The notes: a model not told the origin generated them from the sequence alone. Shown: positions 37,461-47,215, counted from the first letter of the stretch. The stretch is DNA of 64,000 nucleotides from Variovorax jilinensis (GCF_030316885.1 NZ_JASZYQ010000008.1:1-64000), one strand, 5' to 3'. Numbers and translations: made by a program.

Positions 37461-37925
37461 TCAGCGGGCGCTGGCGACCGCAGGGCGCACGGCGCGCTGC
37501 TGTGCCCGCATCGCGGTGAGCTCGAACGAGCCGCTGTCCTCGTTGTAAAGTGCATCGAGTTGGCCGCTTTTCTCGGCAGCTGCGAGTTCAGACTTGACCT
37601 CTGAGCGGGGCACGGTCGAAGTGCGATGGCTCGCGAGGTAGAACGAGCCGCTGTCGGTACCATCCAGAATGTTGAGCGTGCCGTCTGCGCGAGCCTGAGC
37701 AACCTCGGCCTTCACTTCACTGCGTGGCTCGCTGGAGTGCAGGTGCGCGGCCAAGTAGGCGGAACCGCTGTCCTCGCCGTCGAACGCGGCGATCTGTCCA
37801 CTGGCTTGGGCCGCCTTGAGCTGTTCCTGAACCTGGGCACGGGACAAGCCCTGCGCCGAAGCGGTTGCGGCTGCGAGGACAAGGGAGGCGGCCACGAGGG
37901 CCATGCGAGTGTTGAGCTTGATCAT
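37461..37925 (-). CDS. DUF4148 exported protein with three tandem repeats
   Basis: A 154-residue protein from ATG 37925 (AAGGA seven bases upstream). Signal peptide about 1-25 ending ATASA. The mature part has three copies of a repeat of about 35 residues, each beginning SRAQVQEQL / SEVKAEV / SEVKSEL and ending in an Asp-Ser-Gly-Ser motif (EDSGSAYLA, TDSGSFYLA, EDSGSFEL). DUF4148 proteins are small, periplasmic and common in Burkholderiales; many have one or two repeats. Role unknown. It is convergent with the FAD/Fe-S dehydrogenase gene. Confidence 0.85.
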   Translation of the reverse strand: MIKLNTRMALVAASLVLAAATASAQGLSRAQVQEQLKAAQASGQIAAFDGEDSGSAYLAAHLHSSEPRSEVKAEVAQARADGTLNILDGTDSGSFYLASHRTSTVPRSEVKSELAAAEKSGQLDALYNEDSGSFELTAMRAQQRAVRPAVASAR

Positions 37926-38393
37926 GATTTTTCCTTTGCGCATCTGGAAGTGAAAGAGGCCAGGCCGACAGATGCATCCGACTGCCTCGTTAGTGTTTCC
38001 CTTGACTTGGCCCTTCGCTTTGAATCGCTATTGGCCTGTCTCGGTGGCTCTACTGTCGCGGGCTCGCGTTGCCTGGTGATTGCGCCGCGAACGTGCGCGA
38101 TACGCGTGAAACAAGCCCCATGCCATCTGAAACAGAACGCGAGCGCAGATCGCATTGCCTCCCCTTGAGCGGCAGATTTGCCCCTCTGAGCCTTTTCGGC
38201 TGTCCGCGCTAATAGCCGCGGCTGCTGCCCCCTGGTGCGCATAGGCCATGGTGATTCCACGGATGGGCCAGTGAGCCGTTACGGGTTGGAATAGGTCACT
38301 TGAACCGTCCGCCGAGCAGGGCCTCCATGCCGCCAGCGCCCATGGCTTTTCGGCACAGCAAGAAAGCTCCTTTTTCTCCAGTTCACGTCAAGC
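37926..38393. other. Divergent intergenic region
   Basis: 468 bases between the DUF4148 gene and the plus-strand response regulator. No gene is supported; it should contain both promoters. No strong repeat was noticed. Confidence 0.4.
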
Positions 38394-39140
38394 ATGATTG
38401 CCTCCACCCGCCCGTCCACGCAGGTGCTGTCCCATGTCCTTGCGGTTGATGACGATCCGGCAATCCGGGAGGCGATAGGGGACTACCTGGCTCGCAACGA
38501 TCTTCGCGTCACCGTCGTGCCCGACGGGCTTTCGATGCGAGCCGTGCTGAACCGCGAAGTTGTCGACCTCGTTATCTTGGATGTCAGGTTGCAGGCCGAG
38601 GAGGGAATGGCCATAGCGCGCAGCCTGCGTGAGAGCTCCGCGATTTCCATCATCATGCTCACCGGCCAGACAGAGGAGGCGGACCGGGTGATGGGCCTGG
38701 AGTTTGGCGCCGACGACTACGTGACCAAGCCCTTCAGTCCGCGGGAATTGCTCGCCCGTATACGCGCGGTACTCCGACGCCGGCAGCCGCAAGTCCGACA
38801 GGGCCGACCGGAAGGAGTACGCGCGTACCGGTTCGACGGATGGGAGTTAAACCTCAATACCCGTAAATTGTGCACGCGCGAGGGGGAGATCGTACCCTTG
38901 AGCAATGGTGAATTTAGCCTGCTGGTCGTCTTTCTCGGCGCTTCGAACCGCGTGCTGTCGCGGGATCAGCTGCTCGACCTTTCCCGCCTCCATGGAGACG
39001 ACGTCTACAACCGTTCGGTGAACACGCAGATCCACCGTCTGCGGTGCAAGCTGACGAGAGATTCGCGCCAGCCGGCCTACATCCGCACCGAGCGGGGTGC
39101 AGGCTATGTCTTTTGCATGCCGGTTGAAATCGTGTGCTGA
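38394..39140 (+). CDS. OmpR-family response regulator
   Basis: A 248-residue regulator. Receiver residues are canonical: Asp20-Asp21 in AVDDDP, phospho-acceptor Asp63 (VILDVRL), Thr90 (MLTG) and Lys112 (VTKPF). The winged helix has LSNGEFSLLVVFLGASNRVLSRDQLL, NRSVNTQIHRLRCKL and TERGAGYVF. It is strikingly similar to the regulator at 43.8-44.6 kb along its whole length, including the RPEG-x-RAYRFDGWELNLNTR linker, so the two are close paralogues. No kinase is adjacent on the same strand; the hybrid kinase at 40.5-43.6 kb is the nearest candidate partner. Confidence 0.92.
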   Translation: MIASTRPSTQVLSHVLAVDDDPAIREAIGDYLARNDLRVTVVPDGLSMRAVLNREVVDLVILDVRLQAEEGMAIARSLRESSAISIIMLTGQTEEADRVMGLEFGADDYVTKPFSPRELLARIRAVLRRRQPQVRQGRPEGVRAYRFDGWELNLNTRKLCTREGEIVPLSNGEFSLLVVFLGASNRVLSRDQLLDLSRLHGDDVYNRSVNTQIHRLRCKLTRDSRQPAYIRTERGAGYVFCMPVEIVC

Positions 39141-39546
39141 GCCGCTGACGTATCGGCGCGATGCTCAGGCGGAAGGGTTCGCATCCGTGTCGGTGCACCT
39201 GCCCGATTGGTTGCGCCTGACTAGTCCCGGCGTGTGCGAAGTTTCGACTACCAGGCGTAGCCTCTTGTGGAAGAAGCTTTCGATCGTCGGGCGCGACTAC
39301 CAGCACGAGGAGCAGACGTTCGGCTTTGTCAGCAGCGGTGATCGTGTCAGCACCGGGGCCAGTTCGGTGGAGCGGCCATGAGATCTCCTGGTTGGGGTTT
39401 GGCCATACTGCTATTGCCGGGAGTCGCGACATGATTGTTCTCTGCCTCCCTGGCCAGCGCGCTGTTCAACATGGCCCGGGGGCGCGGCAGTCGGCAGTGG
39501 CCGCGCTGCCCTCAGCGCCGCGCAGGGCTTGCGCCGCCGCGCGGTG
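39141..39546. other. Intergenic region between convergent response regulators
   Basis: 406 bases between the convergent regulators ending at 39140 and 39547. Frames on both strands are non-protein-like. No terminator hairpin with T-run was found. Confidence 0.4.
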
Positions 39547-40308
39547 CTAGTAGAGCGTTTCGACCACCGGCACGAAGATGTACCCGGCCCCGCGCTCGGT
39601 CACGATCAATTGGGGTCGTGTCGCATCCGATTCGATCTTGCGCCGCAGGCGCAGAATCTGGACATCCACGGCGCGGTCGTAGATCTCGACGTCGTGCAGC
39701 CGGGACAGGCTGATCAGTTGGGAGCGAGAGAGGACGCGCTGCGCCGCACTGCAAAGCGCTGCCAGCAGGCTGAATTCGAGGTTGGCCAGCTCGACCTTTC
39801 GGCCGTCGGGACTAGAGAGCTTGCGGGTGCGCATATTGAGCTCCCAACCCGAGAAGCGGTAGGCGCGTCGCTCGTCGGCGCGCCCCGTGCGGTCCAGCGG
39901 CTTGCGGTAGCGGCGCAGCACGGAGTGGATGCGCGCCAGCAGTTCGCTAGGGTTGAAGGGCTTGGTGACGTAGTCGTCCGCCCCCAGTTCAAGGCCCATC
40001 ACTCGGTCGGCTTCCTCGCCGATGCCGGTGACGAACATCACCGGCACGTTCGCGCGGGACCGCAGTGCCTGCACAAGCATCATCCCGTTCTCGCCAGGCA
40101 TGCGCACGTCAAGGAGCACCAGGTCGGCTGCCTCTCGATCGACGGTTTCGAGCAGAGCGTGTCCGCTGGCCAGCGTCGTGACGCGCATGCCGTTGCGAGC
40201 CAGATAGTCCTGCAGCGCAACGCGGATGTTGGGGTCGTCGTCGACCACCAGGATGTGGGGCGGATGAATCGGACGCGACAGGTCGTTGAACACTGAGGTC
40301 ATGGCCAT
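39547..40308 (-). CDS. OmpR-family response regulator
   Basis: A 253-residue protein from ATG 40308, which has AGGGGAAG about six bases upstream; a longer in-frame reading lacks similarity. Canonical receiver: VVDDDP, phospho-acceptor Asp67 (VLLDVRMPG), Thr of FVTG and Lys116 (VTKPF). The winged helix ends SLSRLHDVEIYDRAVDVQILRLRRKIE then TERGAGYIF. It lies 188 bases downstream of the hybrid histidine kinase on the same strand. It is closer in its DNA-binding domain to the degenerate regulator at 20.4 kb (RSVDVQVMRLRRKIE) than to the other two. Confidence 0.92.
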   Translation of the reverse strand: MAMTSVFNDLSRPIHPPHILVVDDDPNIRVALQDYLARNGMRVTTLASGHALLETVDREAADLVLLDVRMPGENGMMLVQALRSRANVPVMFVTGIGEEADRVMGLELGADDYVTKPFNPSELLARIHSVLRRYRKPLDRTGRADERRAYRFSGWELNMRTRKLSSPDGRKVELANLEFSLLAALCSAAQRVLSRSQLISLSRLHDVEIYDRAVDVQILRLRRKIESDATRPQLIVTERGAGYIFVPVVETLY

Positions 40309-40496
40309 GATGCTTCCCCTGTGGCTTGGTGAGCTCGCACTATGCGTCGCCCGGGAGCCGTTCGTGTTGCGCGCCGCCATCGCCGGGTTACAACTGTGAC
40401 CCGGTGACCAGGCTTCTCGACCCGCTGCTCAGGCAAGGTCGTTACCCGTCTGAAGGGTCTCGGCTCGCAGAGTGCTCCCGCGTTCCTGAACTGCCC

Positions 40497-43400
40497 TCAA
40501 GCATCGACCCGGCGGGCCGACGCCAGTTGGGCCAGCACGAGGCGTAGCTCGGGCAGCCGCGGCGGCTTGCTCAGGACCCGATCCACGCTGGGCGGGATTT
40601 CGCTGTCGGCGATCAGCCGCTGGCCCCAGCCTGTCAGCATGATCACCGGTGTGGAGGGGCTCAGCTGCTTGATGGCCCCCGCGACTTGGCGACCATCGGT
40701 GTGCGGCATGCCCAGGTCGGTGATCACTAAGTCGAACGCATCCGGGGTCCCGTGTGTCTGCCGAAAGGCGTCGATGCCTTCCCGGCCGCCCCCGCGGGAA
40801 ATGACATGGTGACCATCGCCCACGAGCACGTCGTGCAGAGAGGTGAGGACGATTGGATCGTCGTCGACGATCAGGATGCGCAGTCGGGGGGCTCGTCCAG
40901 GCGCCGCCACCCCGGGGGCGCTGAGCGCCGCGGACGACTCTGCTTGCACAGGGAAGCTCATGCGCACGGTCGTACCGCGCCCGGGCGCGCTGGCGATCTG
41001 TAGGTCAGCACCGTGTCGTTGGGCGAAGCCGTAGACCATGGCGAGGCCGAGCCCGGTGCCGCGCTGTCCCTTGGTGGTGAAGAATGGTTCGCGGCAGCGG
41101 CGCAAGGTGTCTTCGTCCATGCCGAGGCCTGTGTCGACCACCTCTAGATGGACCAGGGTCGCCGACGGGCTCTTCGCTGAAGCTGCAGTGAGCTCGCTGC
41201 AGGTGCGCAGGGTCAACACTCCGCCTTCCGGCATGGCATCCACTGCATTGAAGACCAGGTTGGTGAGCGCTTCCCGAACCTCGCTCTCGATGCCACGGAT
41301 GTCGGGCAATCCTTCCTCGAAGGCTCGGTCCAGGCGGATCACGATGCCATTGCGCTGCGGCATGTCACTCCAGCGCGCACGGGTCATCTCAGCCACTTGG
41401 TCCGCCAGCAGGTTCAGCCGCAGCCGCGAGAGACTAAGTTGCGGCTCGCGCTGCTGGTAGAACTCGCGCAGGCGCGCCACAGACGCTGCCACGTCGTCGA
41501 TCGAGCGGGCGATGGTCCTCAGATGACCGCGCCCCTTCGCGCTGAGGCCTGCTTCATCCTCGATCAGGGTCTCGACGTACAGCAGCACAGGCGAGATCGC
41601 GTTGTTGATGTCGTGTGCAATGCCGCTCGCCATCTCGCCGAGCGCGCGCAGGCGCTCCTGCTGCATGACGGCCTGCTGGGTTTGGCGCAGCTCGTCGTAG
41701 GCGAGCTGGAGCGCGCCATAGAGCCGGGCCTGCTGGACGGCGAGCCCGACATGGGCGCTGAGCTGACGCAGAAACTCGCATTCGCCGCTGCTCACGGAAT
41801 GGGCGTGTCGGCGAGCGGTAACCAGTAGGCCGAACACGCGGCTTTCCGAGCGCAGCGGCGCCAACACCAGCGAGCGGAGCCCGACGGCCGCCAAGCGCGC
41901 TGGAAACGCAAACGGGCTGTCCGAGATGTCGGGCTCGTGGACCAGCTCGCCTTGAAGGCAGTGCGACAGCCCATTGGCGTCGATGTCGATGGTCGAGTGA
42001 CCGGACAATCCCAGTTCGGCAGCCAGGCCCTCGCTGTCCGGGCCGATGCACGCGACCCGCAATAAGGAAGCGGCGGGGTCATGCTCGCACACGCAACAAA
42101 AATCCATCGGCAGCCGGGCCTCGACGCTCGCTAGCACGACCTGGTAAATGCTCTGCATCTCCTGGCGTTGCCCTACCGCCGACGTGATCTGGTCGAGGAG
42201 GCTCAGCCGCTCCAGCTGCGCATGCAGGCGTGCCTGCGCGCGGTTGCGTTCGGTGACGTCGAAGAAGGAGAAGAGCATCTCCTCGTCGATCCGGATGCGT
42301 GAGATCACAAGGTCGCGCGGGGTTCCGTCCTTGCACATGACCCGCCGTTCAAACGGGACGGCGGTGCCCAGGTTGCCAGCGATGGTGGCGGCGTGCCATT
42401 CGCCTTGCAGCGCAGCCTGTCTTTCACCATCCGGATAGGCCAGCGGCCACCAGGCCTCCATCGTCGGCACGTCCGCTTTCGTGTAGCCGAGGACTTCGAT
42501 GAACCGCGCGTTAAGGCTCGCCACGGTACCGTCCTCGCCGACCAGCGCCATAGGCATGGGCGCTTCGTCGAACAGCCGTCGAAAGCGGGCCTCGCTGGTC
42601 CGCAACGTGGCCTCCGTCGCACCACGTTGCTTTGCCGCTTCGTCCAGCAGACGCCGGACTTGCGCGAACTCGGCCATGTCGCGGGACGAGGCTTCCAGAT
42701 GCAATGTCTGGCCGATCGAGGTGATGAGCGGACCGATGCGGCGGCTGGCGCGCTTGCCGCCGAGGAAACCGGCAAGCGTCGCGCCGGCAATGGCGACCAG
42801 GAGCACGGCGGCCGCGCCCAGCAAGGAGTCTCGGTCATCGCCGGTGGGAATCTCGATCGCGACAGACCATTGCGATAGTGCCGAATGCGCAACGAATTGC
42901 TCGCTGTCGCTATCGCCGTTGGCCATGGCCTCTCGATGCCCCGACGAGCGTGCGATTAAGTCCCCCTGCCCATCGCGCAGGGCGACCGTCCAACCGGGTG
43001 GCAGAGCCACCTTGTCGAGTTCCCTGCGAAAGCGTGCCGATTCGAAAGTCGTGATCAGAAGAAAGTTCGTTCCCGCCGGGCGAAGCACCGGGACGGTGAT
43101 GGCGACCAGGGGCTGATTGATCACCGGACCCTGGAACATGTCGCCTACAGCCGGTCGACCGGTTTCGAGTGCCAGCGGCGCCGACTTGCGCCCTTTCGGC
43201 CGAGGCAGCGGAGGTAAGGCCGTACCGAACGGCACGCGGGTATTCCAGAGCATCGCCATGCGCCGGTCGCCGAAGATCACGTGACAATCGAAGATCTGGC
43301 GGAAGCGTTGTGCGTCGGCATAGAGTTCCCCCCAGCGCGTGGGGTCATCGACCAGAGGCGATGTCCCCAGGAACTGCAGCGCGATGATCCGTGCATTGAG

Positions 43401-43619
43401 CTCGCTGTCAACCAGCCCCATGATCGTCTGGGATAGCTTGGTTGCCTCGGCGTCGCGCTCCGCCCGAAGATCGCGCACGCGATCGATGGCCAAGTAGGCG
43501 GCGAGCAGGATGAGCGGTCCCATGCAGAGCCAGATCAGCCCAGTGATGTACGCGCGCAGTGAGACCGTCGCGGCCTCATCCGCGCGGTCGGCCGGCGCCG
43601 AGAAGGGGGCGTTATTCAT
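40497..43619 (-). CDS. Hybrid sensor histidine kinase (TM-sensor-PAS-GAF-HisKA-HATPase-REC)
   Basis: 1040 residues. TM helix about 24-46, a periplasmic sensor of about 215 residues, TM about 265-288, a PAS near 340-465 (ending DVTERNRAQ), a GAF near 470-635, then HisKA with His669 in GEMASGIAHDINNAISP. The ATPase has N-box NLVFNAVDAMPEGG, G1 DTGLGM, FFTTKGQRGTGLGLAMVYG. A C-terminal receiver (ILIVDDDP) has its phospho-acceptor near Asp968 (VITDLGMP) and Lys in SKPP. The HDINN spacing resembles NtrB/ethylene-type hybrid kinases. It sits between two OmpR-type regulators on the same strand, so it probably phosphorylates one or both. The signal is unknown. Confidence 0.92.
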   Translation of the reverse strand: MNNAPFSAPADRADEAATVSLRAYITGLIWLCMGPLILLAAYLAIDRVRDLRAERDAEATKLSQTIMGLVDSELNARIIALQFLGTSPLVDDPTRWGELYADAQRFRQIFDCHVIFGDRRMAMLWNTRVPFGTALPPLPRPKGRKSAPLALETGRPAVGDMFQGPVINQPLVAITVPVLRPAGTNFLLITTFESARFRRELDKVALPPGWTVALRDGQGDLIARSSGHREAMANGDSDSEQFVAHSALSQWSVAIEIPTGDDRDSLLGAAAVLLVAIAGATLAGFLGGKRASRRIGPLITSIGQTLHLEASSRDMAEFAQVRRLLDEAAKQRGATEATLRTSEARFRRLFDEAPMPMALVGEDGTVASLNARFIEVLGYTKADVPTMEAWWPLAYPDGERQAALQGEWHAATIAGNLGTAVPFERRVMCKDGTPRDLVISRIRIDEEMLFSFFDVTERNRAQARLHAQLERLSLLDQITSAVGQRQEMQSIYQVVLASVEARLPMDFCCVCEHDPAASLLRVACIGPDSEGLAAELGLSGHSTIDIDANGLSHCLQGELVHEPDISDSPFAFPARLAAVGLRSLVLAPLRSESRVFGLLVTARRHAHSVSSGECEFLRQLSAHVGLAVQQARLYGALQLAYDELRQTQQAVMQQERLRALGEMASGIAHDINNAISPVLLYVETLIEDEAGLSAKGRGHLRTIARSIDDVAASVARLREFYQQREPQLSLSRLRLNLLADQVAEMTRARWSDMPQRNGIVIRLDRAFEEGLPDIRGIESEVREALTNLVFNAVDAMPEGGVLTLRTCSELTAASAKSPSATLVHLEVVDTGLGMDEDTLRRCREPFFTTKGQRGTGLGLAMVYGFAQRHGADLQIASAPGRGTTVRMSFPVQAESSAALSAPGVAAPGRAPRLRILIVDDDPIVLTSLHDVLVGDGHHVISRGGGREGIDAFRQTHGTPDAFDLVITDLGMPHTDGRQVAGAIKQLSPSTPVIMLTGWGQRLIADSEIPPSVDRVLSKPPRLPELRLVLAQLASARRVDA

Positions 43620-43824
43620 CGCACGAGCGCGCGCCGACGTGCGTCAGCACAGCATGTTGGGCCGCGCACAATAGACCGAGTCCCGCCCCGGATGATGATC
43701 GGGTAGAGCGGCATTGGCTGCGCGGTCCAGTTGATGCCGCATCTTTCCGCGATGGGTCCCCGGATGGCTTTGGGCCGATTCGCCGGGGTCACGGTTGAAA
43801 CCTGGCAGGCGGCCGAGCTGGCTG

Positions 43825-44571
43825 TCAATGCACGGTCTCGACCGGCACGCCGAATGCGTACCCGGCGCCGCGTTCGGTGAGGATGTACTTGTGTTCCTGC
43901 CTATCGTCTTCTAGCTTGCGGCGCAGCCGCATGATCTGCGTGTTGACCGACCGGTTAAAGACGTCGTCGCCATGCAGCCGGGACAGGTCCAGCAACTGGT
44001 CCCGCCCGAGCGTCCGTTGCGGCGCCCCGAGCAGCACGACCAAAAGGCTGAATTCCCCGTTGCTCAGAGGTACGGTTTCGCCGGCTCGGTTCTTCAGTCG
44101 CCGCGTGTTGAGGTTGAGTTCCCAACCGTCGAAGCGATAGGCGCGGATTCCTTCGGGCCGGCCCCGCGGGAGCTCCGGCTGGCGGCGGCGCAGCACTGCG
44201 CGAATCCGCGCCAGTAGCTCGCGCGGGCTGAAGGGCTTGGTCAGGTAGTCGTCTGCGCCCATCTCTAGGCCCATGACCCGATCAGCTACGTCGTCGCGCG
44301 CCGTGAGCATGACGATGGGGATCGCCGACTCGTCGCGCAATTGGCGCGCGAGGGCCAACCCGTCCTCCGTTTGCAGCTTCACGTCCAGCAGCACGAGGTC
44401 TACGACCTCGCGGGCAAGAATCATCCGCATTTCCCCGCCGTCGGCGACGGTCGTGACGCGTAGGTCATGCCCGCGTAGATAGTCGCCAACGGCTTCGCGA
44501 ATCGACGGGTCGTCGTCGACTGCCAAGACATGCGGCAATGCCGCTGGAGATTCGCAAGGCAAAAAGTTCAC
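43825..44571 (-). CDS. OmpR-family response regulator
   Basis: A 248-residue protein. A GTG start at 44571 with GGAG close upstream gives MNFLPCESPAALPHVLAVDD. Canonical receiver: VDDDP, Asp63 (VLLDVKLQ), Thr90 (MLTA), Lys112 (LTKPF). The C-terminal winged helix is nearly the same as in the regulator at 38.4 kb (LSNGEFSLLVVLLGAPQRTLGRDQLLD..., NRSVNTQIMRLRRKL). It lies 205 bases upstream of the hybrid kinase on the same strand and starts back-to-back with the acetyltransferase gene, whose start is about 110 bases away. Confidence 0.92.
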   Translation of the reverse strand: MNFLPCESPAALPHVLAVDDDPSIREAVGDYLRGHDLRVTTVADGGEMRMILAREVVDLVLLDVKLQTEDGLALARQLRDESAIPIVMLTARDDVADRVMGLEMGADDYLTKPFSPRELLARIRAVLRRRQPELPRGRPEGIRAYRFDGWELNLNTRRLKNRAGETVPLSNGEFSLLVVLLGAPQRTLGRDQLLDLSRLHGDDVFNRSVNTQIMRLRRKLEDDRQEHKYILTERGAGYAFGVPVETVH

Positions 44572-44680
44572 GGTGCTCCGGGGGGCTGCTCAAGCTTCCA
44601 AGTTTGACTTTGAAGTCCAGGCAGGCGAAGACAGCCCGGGTCACAGATGTGACTTAAAATGCCGGGACGAGGGGAAGTCC

Positions 44681-45490
44681 GTGACAAAGTCCCGAGAAGC
44701 CGAAGCTGACCTCAGCATTCGCCAGATCTGCGGAGCTTGGCGGCTGATGTGCCGCGACGCGCCGGGGCGACGGGTCAGCGACACCGCCGGCGTCACTTAC
44801 ATTTTCAGCGGCCTGCCGGTCGCCTTCTTCAACCTCGTGGTGCTAACTCAGCCGTCGATCTCGGCAGCGGCATTGCGATCGTTTGCAGAGGAAGCGCGGG
44901 CCTGGACCGAGAACACGACCGACCCGTGGTCCTTCCTGGTCACGGGCGAGGCGCTCGAGTCAGGCGTCGATGCCGCCGCGATTCTCGGCGAGTTCGGACT
45001 GGGGCCGGCGTTTCCGCTTACCGGCATGGTTGCCACGGAGGTGGCCCCGCTCGCCGCCGCGCCTCCCGGTCTGCGCCTCACAGTGCCCGCGGACGATACC
45101 GCGTGTGCGTCGATAGTGGACATCAATTCGGCGGCGTACGACTTGAATCTCGGTCCGGCCAACGCGATGCTCGGCCGGCAGACGTTCTGGAACGACCAGT
45201 TCCCAGTGCTGGGGACGGTGGACGGGACGCCGGCGAGCAGCTCGGCGGTGCTGGTCGTGGACGGTTGCCGCTACGTCGCGCTGGTCGCGACACTCCCGGC
45301 ATATCGGCGCCAGGGCTACGCCGAGGCAGCGATGCGTCAGGCACTTGAAAACGCCGCGGCCGCGGTGGGGCCACGCCCCAGCGTCCTGCACGCAACTGAA
45401 GCGGGCCGCCCTATCTACGAGCGCATGGGTTACTCGACGATCACTTCGCACACGCTGTTCATGGACGCTGCGTTGCTGGCCCGTCACTGA
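44681..45490 (+). CDS. GNAT-family N-acetyltransferase
   Basis: About 269 residues. I use a GTG at 44681 because GAGGGGAAG lies just upstream; the frame is open slightly further 5'. The C-terminal half carries the acetyl-CoA site: VALVATLPAYRRQGYAEAAMRQAL (motif A, R/Q-x-x-G-x-A) and the final AGRPIYERMGYSTITSHTLF, typical of GNAT enzymes. The N-terminal 130 residues are divergent. It is divergent from the response regulator and 117 bases before the GAF protein. The acceptor substrate is unknown. Confidence 0.82.
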   Translation: MTKSREAEADLSIRQICGAWRLMCRDAPGRRVSDTAGVTYIFSGLPVAFFNLVVLTQPSISAAALRSFAEEARAWTENTTDPWSFLVTGEALESGVDAAAILGEFGLGPAFPLTGMVATEVAPLAAAPPGLRLTVPADDTACASIVDINSAAYDLNLGPANAMLGRQTFWNDQFPVLGTVDGTPASSSAVLVVDGCRYVALVATLPAYRRQGYAEAAMRQALENAAAAVGPRPSVLHATEAGRPIYERMGYSTITSHTLFMDAALLARH

Positions 45491-45607
45491 ACTCGGTCCG
45501 TGAAGTGGTTACCGCGCCCGCCGCTCCTTCGCGCCGGTACTTTCGGCAGCGGACGTTGCATTCGTGTTTCAATTCGCATTGAAAGTCACGTCTGACATGG
45601 AGATTCA

Positions 45608-47215
45608 ATGGCATCGTCGCCCTCCGTCCGCCGAGCGTTCGACTTGGCGCTAGTCAAGCGCCTTCAGCTCGAGCTCGCCGAGGAGCGGGCGTTTCAGGCG
45701 CTTGTGGATCTCGCCGGTGACAGGCTGCGCGAGCTGCTGTCGGCTGACTTGGTCGGCATCGCGTTGCTGGAGCCGGACCGGCAGCTGCTGAGCGCCCCTT
45801 ATCTGGTCGAGCATGGGCAACGGTCCAGTCCGGCCCCTTGGGCTCCGATGGGCCTGGGCGCGCAAGTGCTGCGCACCGGCAAGGCGGCGCGTTTTGGCAC
45901 CCCCGCCGGGGCGCGCCCGACGGGCGAGGGGCCGCAGCCCCGGTCCATACTGTGCGCGCCGGTTTTGTCCGGCATGGAAGCGATCGGGTTCATCGCGGTC
46001 GCCAGCATGCCCGCGGGGGCTTTTCGGCCGCACGATCTGCGGCTCGTGCAGGCCATCGCCGCCAGTCTTGGCGTTGCACTCCACAAAGGCCGCCTGGCTG
46101 GGGACGCAAGGGAGTATCGCCAGGGATCCGGGCAGCGCGACGCAGAGCTCGACCTCATCACAGGCATACAGCAAGGGCTGGACGCGAATCTCGGCCTGGG
46201 CGCGATCGTCGAGTTGGTCGGGGCGAAGCTGGCCGAGGTGTTCGATGCGGACGGAGTTGCTGTCGCCTGGTTCGACGAGGAGACCATGCAGGTCCGGCCG
46301 GTCTACGTGTGCGAGAGCGGGGTCCGGATGCCCGCCATCGCGCCTTTCACCGCGCAGCCGACAGAAGCCAACGCGCGCATGTTGCGCGAGCGCGCACCTG
46401 TCCTAGTCAACCGGGTCGATCCGGGCAAGCAAGGCGCCGTGCCCGGCACGAGGCTGCCGCGATCGTACTTGCGCACGCCGGTGCTGGCCGGCGAGCGGGT
46501 GATCGGACTGATCAGCATCGACAACTTCGAGCGGGCAGATGCTTTCGGCGACACCGACGTGCGGCTCCTTCGCGTGGTCGCCGGTGCGATGGGCGTCGCG
46601 GTGCAGACCGCGCGGCTGCGGGACGAAAACGACCGCCTACAGGAGATGGTGCGGCGCCGGAGCGCAGAACTTGCCCTGGTGAGCAAGATCCAGCGGGCGA
46701 TGGCGACAGAGCCGGACATCGAAGGCATCACCCGCGTCGCCGGCGACAGCTTGTGGGAAGGGCTGGGCGTGCCCTTGCTGCACATCTGGTGGTGGAATCA
46801 GGACCAGGATCAGGACCAGATTCGCCTGGCCTACTGGAACTTCGGCGGGGAGTACGGGAATCCGGGAATGGCTTACCCGGTGTCCGACATGGGGCCGTGC
46901 GCGCCCATGGTGCTGGTAGACCAAAAGTCGTTCGTAGCCAGCAACTGGGCAGAGCACGAAGCGCTCGGCCTCACGTGCATGCCCGGCACCGTGCGCAGTC
47001 GAACGATTGCGTCGGCGCCCATCGTTGGCGTGCAGCGTGTCCTGGGTTTGGTGATAGCCGAAGACGACGAGCGCGAATATGCGATCGACGCGTCGGCCCT
47101 GCGCACGCTGGAGATCGTGGGCGCCCTGCTGGGCGGCGCTCTGGAGAGTGCGCGGCTGCGGGACCAAGGGTCGCGCGGGACTAGTTTGCCAAGCTCCCCG
47201 GCTACGGCCCTCTAG
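45608..47215 (+). CDS. GAF-domain-only sensory protein (about three GAF units)
   Basis: A 535-residue soluble protein with three GAF-like units: about 25-165 (LLSADLVGIALLEPDRQLL to GFIAVASMPAGAFRPHDLRLVQAIAASLGVAL), 185-345 (FDADGVAVAWFDEE to GLISIDNFERADAFGDTDVRLLRVVAGAMGVAV) and 360-520 (VPLLHIWWWN to LGLVIAEDDEREYAIDASALRTLEIVGALLG). Helical linkers with ELALVSKIQ separate them. No kinase, cyclase, HD-GYP or DNA-binding domain is present, so any output must go through a partner. Its stop overlaps that of the convergent three-PAS kinase at CTAG. A short DQDQDQDQ tract lies in the third unit. ATG start. Confidence 0.82.
   Translation: MASSPSVRRAFDLALVKRLQLELAEERAFQALVDLAGDRLRELLSADLVGIALLEPDRQLLSAPYLVEHGQRSSPAPWAPMGLGAQVLRTGKAARFGTPAGARPTGEGPQPRSILCAPVLSGMEAIGFIAVASMPAGAFRPHDLRLVQAIAASLGVALHKGRLAGDAREYRQGSGQRDAELDLITGIQQGLDANLGLGAIVELVGAKLAEVFDADGVAVAWFDEETMQVRPVYVCESGVRMPAIAPFTAQPTEANARMLRERAPVLVNRVDPGKQGAVPGTRLPRSYLRTPVLAGERVIGLISIDNFERADAFGDTDVRLLRVVAGAMGVAVQTARLRDENDRLQEMVRRRSAELALVSKIQRAMATEPDIEGITRVAGDSLWEGLGVPLLHIWWWNQDQDQDQIRLAYWNFGGEYGNPGMAYPVSDMGPCAPMVLVDQKSFVASNWAEHEALGLTCMPGTVRSRTIASAPIVGVQRVLGLVIAEDDEREYAIDASALRTLEIVGALLGGALESARLRDQGSRGTSLPSSPATAL

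Noticed and set aside
38914..39432. Minus-strand frame overlapping the end of the response regulator
   Set aside because: No motif, low-quality composition, and it overlaps a firm gene.
46797..46820. CAGGA/ATCAGGAC-type short tandem repeat in the GAF gene as a phase-variable tract
   Set aside because: It encodes DQDQDQDQ in frame and has only a few imperfect units, too short to support phase variation.
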